A stretch of DNA of 6,711 nt from Xanthobacteraceae bacterium. GTDB lineage: Bacteria > Pseudomonadota > Alphaproteobacteria > Rhizobiales > Xanthobacteraceae. The notes beneath the pieces are model-generated. The model was not told the DNA's origin. It made no database searches and saw nothing but the letters and a program-made list of their open reading frames with translations. Positions 1-5,893 of the stretch are shown piece by piece. The stretch covers positions 1-6,711 of the forward strand of contig JASHRR010000363.1 of assembly GCA_030037185.1 (NCBI GenBank). The letters are read 5' to 3'. Each line of letters starts with the position of its first letter. Position 1 is the stretch's first letter. The position numbers and the translations under genes were made by a program.

Positions 1-622
1 ACAACTCGTCGATATGGGCGAAAGGCGCCCCGCGCGGCGAATAGGTGCGCCCGGCCGCTCGATAGAGGGCTTCTTCGTTATCGGGTTCGGCCGCCAGCGA
101 GGCCGTCTCTTTCGGCTTCCTGGTCCAGCCGGCGATCCGTTGCGCATAGTCTTCGGCCTGCTGACGTTGTGTGCCCAGCGCCGCAAAGAAATTGGCCATA
201 AGTTGCGCCGATGCGGAATTCAGATCGATTCGGGCTGCCTCAGATATGAAACTCACCGCCACGTCGGCATGGGCCAATCGAAAGCTGAACTCTCCATGGG
301 TCGGAGGGGGAGGAGCGTTCCGGTTTTGAGGCTGAGAAGCATTTGGATCTGCGGGTGCCGGCGACCCGGTCTGCAGCGGCCCGCCCGGCTTCGGTACCGA
401 GACTTGATATGCCGTCAGCTCGAGGCTCGCGGAAACCAGGGCTTCGGACTGGATCGTCTCGTCGTTCATCGAAAGAGACACCGCGGTGTTAGCGAGGTAG
501 ATCGAAAATATCACGGCCAGCGTCGCCAATCCGGCAATGATCCATAAAGCCGCAACCAGAATGAATCCGCCGGCAGTCGTTTGGCGGGGACCACAAAGAC
601 GATGGCGGAGGATATCGTGCAT
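1..622 (-). CDS. gspK: Type II secretion minor pseudopilin GspK, partial (3' end beyond the left edge)
   Basis: The first 207 residues are present and the frame is open to the window edge. GspK is thought to sit at the tip of the type II secretion pseudopilus with GspI and GspJ in the inner membrane/periplasm. Seen here: a short basic start, a prepilin peptidase-like site G19/F20, and a hydrophobic segment at about 20-43 (ALWIIAGLATLA). The +5 residue is Ala rather than Glu, which fits GspK, the pseudopilin that lacks Glu5. The family signatures EAARIDLNSAS (about 128-138) and PFAHIDEL (about 200-207) follow. Residues 77-108 form a Pro/Ala/Asn/Gln-rich insert that looks disordered. The ATG lies 2 bases after the gspJ stop, with no clear Shine-Dalgarno sequence, so translational coupling to gspJ is likely. 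Family assignment is firm; full length is unknown. Confidence 0.88.
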   Translation of the reverse strand, partial: MHDILRHRLCGPRQTTAGGFILVAALWIIAGLATLAVIFSIYLANTAVSLSMNDETIQSEALVSASLELTAYQVSVPKPGGPLQTGSPAPADPNASQPQNRNAPPPPTHGEFSFRLAHADVAVSFISEAARIDLNSASAQLMANFFAALGTQRQQAEDYAQRIAGWTRKPKETASLAAEPDNEEALYRAAGRTYSPRGAPFAHIDEL

Positions 623-624
623 GG

Positions 625-1464
625 TTATCGCTGTGCCGTGCCTTGAGCGGTTGGCGCGTTCGGACCGCCGCCGGCGGTGGGCGATGGTTGCGAGCCGCAG
701 GCCTGCGAGCCCCCACTCGCGGCCTGCGAGCCCCCACTCGCGGCCTGCGAGCCCCCACCCGCGGCCTGCGAGCCCCCACCCGCGGCCTGCGAGCCCCCAC
801 TCGGGGCCTGAGACCCCCCACTCGCGCAATCCGCCGGCAGCTCGACGTGAACCATCGTGGCGCTTGACACGGCGAGCGTCCGCCCTGTCGTCTGGTCGCG
901 AACCAGGAATCTGATAACTGACGGCAACTGGCCGGCATTCTGCCAGGCGTCCGACCAGGATCCGTCGCCGGACGAATAAGAAAACGAAACCCGGAAGGGC
1001 GCGCGGAGCAATACCACCGGATCGGTGAAATTCAATCGGCTGGCGGAGACGTCGCCGAGCCCGAACGGGGCGAATGGCGCTCGCGAGCGCACCAGGACGA
1101 TCCCCTGGCGGTCCGTGGTTTCGGCAATCCTTACGACTTCGAGACCTCCTTGCGTGTTGGGGCCGACCGCTGATCGCACCAGCGTGACGGCAGATGCGCT
1201 GCCCTCGAAGAGCGGCAGCTTCGATTCACGGTTTGGTGTGATGAACTCGGCGGCCGCGAGGTCGGCGGCAAGGCGATTCAGCGCGACCGCAAACAATTCG
1301 CTGCGTTGAACGCGCATGAACCCGCGGTTCCAGCTCGGCAGCCATTGGGCGGTAATGGAGCCAATGGCGGCGAGCGTCACCCCCATCAAGGTCGTGGCGA
1401 TGAGCGCCTCGAGGAGAGTAAATCCTGCCAGATCGGAGTGCCTGCGTCGCTCAGGGTGTTTCAT
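625..1464 (-). CDS. gspJ: Type II secretion minor pseudopilin GspJ with repetitive C-terminal tail
   Basis: A 279-residue minor pseudopilin of the type II secretion system, expected to be cleaved and N-methylated by prepilin peptidase and to join the GspI-GspJ-GspK tip complex. The class III leader is clear: AGFTLLEALIATT, with cleavage after G14, F15 at +1 and the conserved Glu at +5 (E19), followed by a hydrophobic helix. The frame stays open upstream to an ATG at 1557, but the ATG at 1464 gives a normal 14-residue leader and overlaps the gspI stop as ATGA, so it is preferred. The globular part ends near residue 210 (VHVELPADC). Residues 214-255 are six copies of a 7-residue Gly/Ser/Gln repeat (ASGGSQA type), followed by a Pro/Gly/Thr-rich end. 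That tail is not part of the usual GspJ fold. Confidence 0.88.
   Translation of the reverse strand: MKHPERRRHSDLAGFTLLEALIATTLMGVTLAAIGSITAQWLPSWNRGFMRVQRSELFAVALNRLAADLAAAEFITPNRESKLPLFEGSASAVTLVRSAVGPNTQGGLEVVRIAETTDRQGIVLVRSRAPFAPFGLGDVSASRLNFTDPVVLLRAPFRVSFSYSSGDGSWSDAWQNAGQLPSVIRFLVRDQTTGRTLAVSSATMVHVELPADCASGGSQAPSGGSQAAGGGSQAAGGGSQAASGGSQAASGGSQACGSQPSPTAGGGPNAPTAQGTAQR
701..826 (-). repeat. Six tandem 21-bp repeats at the 3' end of gspJ
   Basis: Six units of 21 bp start at 701, 722, 743, 764, 785 and 806. The units at 701 and 722 are identical, as are those at 743 and 764; the two pairs differ by one base, and the units at 785 and 806 carry more changes. The period is a multiple of three, so copy-number change keeps the gspJ frame. 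On the gspJ strand each unit encodes (A/P)(S/G)GGSQA. The other frames across the array are also free of stops and give repetitive, meaningless translations. Confidence 0.97.
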
Positions 1465-1955
1465 TGATCGGGCCGGCGCTGCAGGCGGACGGTCTCGAAA
1501 CCGTAGACCGCGCCGGAAGGGGAGCGCACTCGCACCACAACGGTCTGTGGAATCCATGGCGAGGCGGGATTCTTAATGATGCCGCTGCCGACGAAAGGCG
1601 CGAGGCTGATGCGCCAGCGGTGGCCCAGAATTTCTCCCGACAGGCCGTCGAGAGGGGCCTGGTCGTCTTTCGGAAGCGTGGCGGCCACCGTCCGGGTTGT
1701 CTCGACAAGGGCAAGATGTTGCTCAAGCGAGCGCGTGCCGCGGGCCGACGTTGCCGCAACAGCCCCAATCGCCGCCAGCGATATCGCCACAACCGCGAGC
1801 GCAACGACGACTTCGATGAGCGTAAATCCCGCACAGGAGCGCAGCGCGCACTGGCGTCGGGCGCGAGCGATGCTCGCTGCAATGAGGCTCTGCGGCTCGG
1901 TGGTTGGCAAAGTCACGGCGACCCCCGAAAATCGTGTGTCTGATTCGGCATGCAT
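1461..1955 (-). CDS. gspI: Type II secretion minor pseudopilin GspI
   Basis: A 164-residue frame for the pseudopilin that is thought to nucleate the GspI-J-K tip complex. The prepilin motif CAGFTLIEVVVALAV places cleavage after G43, F44 at +1 and Glu48 at +5. The mature part would be about 122 residues, normal for GspI. ETTRTVAATL after the N-terminal helix matches the region where the family has a conserved R-T-x-A stretch. The start is uncertain. ATG 1955 gives a long 43-residue leader and has no ribosome binding site. GTG at 1916 has GGGGG five bases upstream, and TTG at 1910 is also possible. The TGA stop overlaps the gspJ ATG, so the two are translationally coupled. It is the first recognised gene of the leftward operon. 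Confidence 0.85.
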   Translation of the reverse strand: MHAESDTRFSGVAVTLPTTEPQSLIAASIARARRQCALRSCAGFTLIEVVVALAVVAISLAAIGAVAATSARGTRSLEQHLALVETTRTVAATLPKDDQAPLDGLSGEILGHRWRISLAPFVGSGIIKNPASPWIPQTVVVRVRSPSGAVYGFETVRLQRRPDQ

Positions 1956-1965
1956 TTTGGGCGCC

Positions 1966-1985
1966 GTGCAGTCGCGTGCAGTCGC
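1966..1985. repeat. Perfect 10-bp tandem duplication upstream of gspI
   Basis: GTGCAGTCGC occurs twice in direct succession (1966-1975 and 1976-1985), and a decayed third copy may follow at 1986-1995. It lies just upstream of the ATG proposed for gspI, possibly in its 5' leader. It could be a slippage product or a protein binding site; the sequence alone does not decide. Confidence 0.6.
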
Positions 1986-2097
1986 ACAGTCTCGCCGATA
2001 TACGCAGGCTGCGCAGGCCCCGCTATCCTAGATGCTCGCCCGGTCAACGGCAATTCGAAAGGGGGATTGGCGATCAAAGACGCAACGCATGACCACA

Positions 2098-2114
2098 ACC
2101 GCCTGGGGGGCGGT
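2098..2114. other. 6-bp stem inverted repeat in the gspI/regulator divergent region
   Basis: ACCGCC (2098-2103) pairs with GGCGGT (2109-2114) around a TGGGG loop. There is no proper T-run on either side, so a terminator is not well supported. A TATAAA hexamer on the minus strand (2119-2124) lies next to it and could be a -10 element for gspI, but no good -35 is seen at the right distance. Confidence 0.3.
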
Positions 2115-2142
2115 GCAATTTATACTGGAATTCTAACCTGTT

Positions 2143-2202
2143 TTGACATTGTGTAGACGCAGGTTTGCTTGACATAGGGCTGACATAAGATTTTTCTATG
2201 TC
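2143..2202 (+). promoter_or_regulatory. Cluster of TGACATA-type motifs upstream of the small membrane protein and response regulator
   Basis: TTGACA hexamers occur at 2143-2148 and 2169-2174, within TGACATT (2144-2150) and TGACATA (2170-2176). A second exact TGACATA is at 2181-2187, 11 bases after the first. An inverted half-site TATGTC at 2197-2202 forms a 6-bp inverted repeat with GACATA at 2182-2187. The spacing is close to one helical turn, as expected for a dimeric regulator. Either TTGACA could be a -35 box, but no convincing -10 lies 16-18 bases downstream; TAAGAT (2186-2191) is a weak candidate. A role as promoter and/or operator is inferred. Confidence 0.4.
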
Positions 2203-2323
2203 TAGCCGCAGGACGCTGTGGAAAGACAAAACCAAAGGCGAGGCAGGCAGAAGAATCGGCGCGGCCGTCGTTCTTCTGGTCGGAGTAGTGATTGTCAACG
2301 CCAATGGGTTCTACGATTCGTAG
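2198..2323 (+). CDS. Candidate 41-residue single-span membrane protein, unknown function
   Basis: A short frame from ATG 2198 to TAG 2321-2323. It begins with a basic, polar stretch (SSRRTLWKDKTKGEAGRR, about residues 2-19). A hydrophobic run follows (IGAAVVLLVGVVIV, about 20-33), then a short polar end NANGFYDS. This layout fits a small inner membrane protein with its N-terminus in the cytoplasm (positive-inside rule). It lies 55 bases upstream of the response regulator on the same strand, so the two may be co-transcribed. There is no Shine-Dalgarno sequence before the ATG; a leaderless transcript starting at or near the ATG is possible because TAAGAT at 2186-2191 would place a start near 2198. 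I do not recognise the family. Codon usage is compatible with the genome but the frame is short, so chance cannot be excluded. Confidence 0.45.
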   Translation: MSSRRTLWKDKTKGEAGRRIGAAVVLLVGVVIVNANGFYDS

Positions 2324-2367
2324 CAAGTGTTTTGACCATTCTTCCCAAATTGCCCATCCTCCCCGAC

Positions 2368-2372
2368 AGGAG
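2368..2372 (+). promoter_or_regulatory. Ribosome binding site fixing the response regulator start
   Basis: AGGAG lies 6 bases before ATG 2379. The same frame stays open upstream to an ATG at 2292, but that start has no such signal and would add a non-receiver-like N-terminus. This site therefore decides for 2379. Confidence 0.75.
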
Positions 2373-2378
2373 TTTGAG

Positions 2379-3026
2379 ATGCCCGACGCGATCCGCATCG
2401 CCGTCATTGATGACCATCCGATGTTTCGCGAAGGGGCCATGCAAGTTTTCGCTGGCACGGATGATATTAGGGTCGTTGCCGAGGGCGCGACCGCCGCCGA
2501 CGCTCTTAAGGTTGCCGAAGAGTTTCGCCCGGACGTCATGCTGCTCGATCTCGGCTTGCCGGGCGGTGGGCTTGAGGCGGTTGCCATCATTGCCGGGACT
2601 TTTCCAAGCGTGCGCGCCGTGATGCTTACCGCTTCCGAAAGCGAGTTCGACGTTGCTGCCGCGCTTACGGTCGGCGCGCGGGGCTATATCCTGAAGGGGA
2701 GCAGTGGCGCCGAGGTGGTTGAAACCGTGCGGGCCATATTCAACGGCGAATCCTATGTGGCACCGGGCTTTGCGGCGCGGCTGCCGGTTCGGATGCACAT
2801 GCATTGCGAGGCTTCCGCCCGCACATGCGCAGATGACCTCACCGGCCGCGAGGAGGCGGTGCTGTCCCTTGTGTCGCTTGGTATGACCAACAAGGAGATC
2901 GCCAACCGCCTGCATCTGACTGAGCGGAGCGTCAAACATCACATGACGAGCGTCATGCGAAAGTCCAAGGCGAGAAACCGCGTCGAGGCCATGTTGATGT
3001 TTCGCCGCAGAGGGCGCATTTTCTAA
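2379..3026 (+). CDS. NarL/FixJ-type response regulator (REC + LuxR-type HTH), orphan
   Basis: A 215-residue two-component output protein that should bind DNA when phosphorylated. The receiver domain covers about 5-125. The acidic pair is D11-D12 in VIDDHPMFREG, the phosphoacceptor is D57 (MLLDLGLPG), the switch Thr is T84 (VMLTAS) and the invariant Lys is K106 (GYILKG). All key residues are present, so it should be phosphorylatable. A linker (about 134-152) holds H140, H142, C143 and C150. The LuxR-type HTH spans about 154-209: LTGREEAVLSLVSLGMTNKEIANRL, then the recognition helix TERSVKHHMTSVMRK. No histidine kinase gene is in the window, so the partner and signal are unknown. Its position divergent from gspI makes control of the secretion operon possible but unproven. 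It converges with recA. Confidence 0.93.
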   Translation: MPDAIRIAVIDDHPMFREGAMQVFAGTDDIRVVAEGATAADALKVAEEFRPDVMLLDLGLPGGGLEAVAIIAGTFPSVRAVMLTASESEFDVAAALTVGARGYILKGSSGAEVVETVRAIFNGESYVAPGFAARLPVRMHMHCEASARTCADDLTGREEAVLSLVSLGMTNKEIANRLHLTERSVKHHMTSVMRKSKARNRVEAMLMFRRRGRIF

Positions 3027-3032
3027 CCCATC

Positions 3033-3049
3033 CCGCCTGAAGGCGGTTT
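3033..3049 (+). terminator. Short hairpin between the convergent response regulator and recA
   Basis: CCGCC (3033-3037) and GGCGG (3042-3046) form a 5-bp GC stem with a TGAA loop followed by only three T. It begins 7 bases after the regulator stop. It is a plausible but weak intrinsic terminator on the plus strand; in the recA direction the T-run is missing. Confidence 0.4.
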
Positions 3050-3057
3050 GGCCGTCG

Positions 3058-4134
<1,077 letters not shown>

Positions 4135-4217
4135 AGTTCCCTCCTTATGACTGGAATTCGCCGACCGGCAACACCCTTGTTGCCGTCATCCACCCCGCCG
4201 CTCGCGAAAGCCGCACG

Positions 4218-4246
4218 TATGTACACGATCTGTTCTAAGTTCGCAA
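4218..4246 (-). promoter_or_regulatory. Predicted recA promoter (sigma70 type)
   Basis: On the minus strand TTGCGA (-35, 4241-4246) is separated by exactly 17 bases from TACATA (-10, 4218-4223). The predicted transcript would carry a 5' leader of roughly 75 bases before the recA ATG. Hexamer quality and spacing are good and the SOS box covers the -35, which supports the call. Confidence 0.7.
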
Positions 4247-4253
4247 GATGTTC
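4239..4253. promoter_or_regulatory. SOS box (LexA operator) of recA, GTTC-N7-GTTC
   Basis: GTTC at 4239-4242 and GTTC at 4250-4253 are separated by 7 bases (GAAC-N7-GAAC on the recA strand). This is the direct-repeat LexA box described for Alphaproteobacteria, unlike the palindromic CTG-N10-CAG box of Gammaproteobacteria. It overlaps the predicted -35, where LexA binding would block RNA polymerase. An extra GTTC at 4232-4235 lies 3 bases from the box, inside the promoter spacer. Confidence 0.85.
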
Positions 4254-4458
4254 TTGCCTGCGTGTGTTGGTTTGGCCCTGAACAGGGGCTAGGAGCGCAC
4301 CGCCGCTCGACAAACAGATGCATTGAAGTGATTCTCCGCCCACAAAACCGCCCTCGACCCCGCGCCTGAACAAGCGGCTCATTTCCGCCGTGCCTGCGCG
4401 ACCAAACGTTACGCTTGCAATCGGGGCCTTGCCGGCCGCGAAAGCGGCTGGAACTCGT

Positions 4459-5667
4459 TCATCCGGCCCTGCCGATCCCAAACTCCCGCGCGATCTGTTC
4501 GAGCGCAGCGCCAGCGTCCCTTTCGAGCTCACGCTCCAAGATTTCGCACACCCGGTAGTCCCGCGACTTGAGCCAGGCGCGTTTGCCGAGCCGGGCCTGC
4601 CCCGCCTCGAGGCTCTCCGCTGCGGGCACAAGATCGATCACGGCGCGGAGTGGAAACGACACGATGTCAACAATATGCGGCCCGATCGGGACCTGGCGCT
4701 TGAAGCCGCAGCTGGCGAAGCGGCGATCCTTGGTGAGGGCTTCCCACAACGCCCGTTCTGCGTCAGTCGGATTGCGGCGCAGCAGCCGCGACAGGCCGCG
4801 CACCGGCCCGCGCTCGCCCGGCACCCGGCCGCCGCCATGCTCGGCCAAAAGTTCGCGCAGCCTGCCGGCCTCCCGGCCGTCCAGAATGCCACCCCTGGCT
4901 GGTCCCTTGCGGCCCGCGGCGATCGCCGTCACGACCCCGTGCAAGGTCTGGATATCCTGCTGGGTCGGCGCCATGCGCGTGAAGATATTGTGCAGGTTGA
5001 TCGTCATGGTGTCGCGCTTTTCGGCCGGGCGGAAGAATTCCACACGCTCCAATTCCCGTTCCAGGGTGGCGAAGAAGGCAAACAGCTGTTCCTTGCCGGC
5101 GGGCGGCGACCGCGCCGCCATCCCGAACGGCAACCCGCCGCCCGCCGCCTTGAACCACTCATAGGCGACGACCAGCACCGCTTGGGCGAGATTGAGCGAA
5201 GCGAACGCCGGATTGACCGGAAACGTGACGATGCGGTCAGCGAGCCCAACCTCCTCATTCATCAGGCCCCAGCGCTCGCGGCCGAACACCACCGCGACGG
5301 TTTCGCCGGCCGCAATCCGCGGTGCCATCTCGCGCGCGGCTTCCGCCGGGCCGATTACGGGCTTGGCCTGATCATGGGCGCGGGCAGTGGTTGCCAGCAC
5401 AAAGGTGCAATCCGCCAGCGCCGCTTGCAGGCTGTCGTAAAGCGCTGCGCTCTCGAGCACCGCGTCGGCGCCCGACGCGGCACGGCGGGCATGCACGTTG
5501 GGCCAGGCATCCCGCGGCCGCACCAGCCGCAGCCGGGTGAGGCCGAAATTTGCCATGGCCCGCGACGCAGTGCCGATATTCTCGCCGAGTTGCGGCTCGA
5601 CCAGCACCACGATCGGCCCGCCGAACGCGCTCCATTGCCTGGTATGGTCGGTTCCGGCTCCCGGCAT
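4459..5667 (-). CDS. trmJ: TrmJ-type tRNA 2'-O-methyltransferase fused to a degenerate DUF559 domain
   Basis: A 402-residue fusion. Residues about 17-250 are a SpoU/SPOUT methyltransferase of the TrmJ type, which uses S-adenosylmethionine to 2'-O-methylate the ribose at position 32 of some tRNAs. Motif 1 is PQLGENIGTASRAMANFGL (N30, R36), motif 2 VVFGRERWGLMNEE (127-139) and motif 3 FASLNLAQAV (155-164). FFRPAEKRDTMTINLHNIFTRM (211-232) is the typical TrmJ tail. After a linker, residues about 292-392 match DUF559, a Vsr-like nuclease domain: LLRRNPTDAERALW, then FKRQVPIGPHIVDIV and WLKSRDYRV. The usual IELDGGQH is replaced by IDLVPAAES (344-352), so nuclease activity is probably lost. AGGAG sits only 3 bases before the ATG. 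The two domains share one uninterrupted frame. TrmJ identity is strong; the function of the C-terminal domain is unknown. Confidence 0.92.
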   Translation of the reverse strand: MPGAGTDHTRQWSAFGGPIVVLVEPQLGENIGTASRAMANFGLTRLRLVRPRDAWPNVHARRAASGADAVLESAALYDSLQAALADCTFVLATTARAHDQAKPVIGPAEAAREMAPRIAAGETVAVVFGRERWGLMNEEVGLADRIVTFPVNPAFASLNLAQAVLVVAYEWFKAAGGGLPFGMAARSPPAGKEQLFAFFATLERELERVEFFRPAEKRDTMTINLHNIFTRMAPTQQDIQTLHGVVTAIAAGRKGPARGGILDGREAGRLRELLAEHGGGRVPGERGPVRGLSRLLRRNPTDAERALWEALTKDRRFASCGFKRQVPIGPHIVDIVSFPLRAVIDLVPAAESLEAGQARLGKRAWLKSRDYRVCEILERELERDAGAALEQIAREFGIGRAG

Positions 5668-5683
5668 TCTCTCCTCGGCGGAT

Positions 5684-5700
5684 AAAAGCGCGGACCGCGC
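5684..5700 (-). promoter_or_regulatory. GC hairpin followed by TTTT in the trmJ leader
   Basis: On the minus strand GCGCG-GTC-CGCGC (5700-5688) is followed at once by TTTT (5687-5684) and then, about 8 bases later, by the trmJ ribosome binding site. It resembles a very short intrinsic terminator or attenuator just ahead of the gene, or the end of a transcript from further right. The stem is only 5 bp, so the call is weak. Confidence 0.3.
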
Positions 5701-5883
5701 AGCTAAGTTAAGGCTCGACGCGGCTTGGCGCCGACCACGGGCGTCTCGGGCCGGACGCCCATATCGGGGCTGATCCTTGCCAATTCAATGCTTTGCCCAA
5801 AGCCGGGCGCCGTTGCAATCGGACCTGAAGCGCGATAATTGCCCGCCAGACGATCGCCGTCCGCCTGGGCGCGAGCAAAATTC

Positions 5884-5888
5884 AGGAG
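5884..5888 (+). promoter_or_regulatory. Ribosome binding site fixing a TTG start
   Basis: AGGAG lies 5 bases before TTG 5894. No ATG is available in this frame near the start; GTG at 5912 and 5969 are other candidates but lack such a signal. Confidence 0.65.
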
Positions 5889-5893
5889 CTTCC

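Larger units (their letters stand above)
4135..4458. other. Intergenic region between trmJ and recA
   Basis: This 324-base stretch has no convincing gene. The half next to recA holds the ribosome binding site, promoter and SOS box. The half next to the trmJ stop holds a perfect 5-bp stem GCCGC-GAAA-GCGGC (4435-4448) without a T-run, and an inverted repeat CCCTG-AA-CAGGG near 4277-4288, also without a T-run. No clear intrinsic terminator for trmJ is seen. Confidence 0.6.

Noticed and set aside
701..826. Tandem repeats as a possible CRISPR array
   Set aside because: The 21-bp units are directly adjacent with no unique spacers and are in frame inside gspJ.
537..938. Plus- and minus-strand frames with repeated SPHSRPA and RRPRVGA motifs
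   Set aside because: They are alternate-frame readings of the 21-bp repeat array; the GspJ frame explains the region.
1913..2098. 61-residue minus-strand frame just upstream of gspI, ending with a GTGA-type overlap with the GTG 1916 start
   Set aside because: No prepilin motif, no family resemblance, no ribosome binding site; it is not gspH. The overlap may be chance.
2295..2942. 215-residue minus-strand frame opposite the response regulator
   Set aside because: Antisense shadow of a receiver-HTH protein with all key residues.
4390..5685. 431-residue plus-strand open frame opposite trmJ
   Set aside because: It is the antisense shadow of the clearly recognisable TrmJ frame in GC-rich DNA; it has no domain signature or ribosome binding site.
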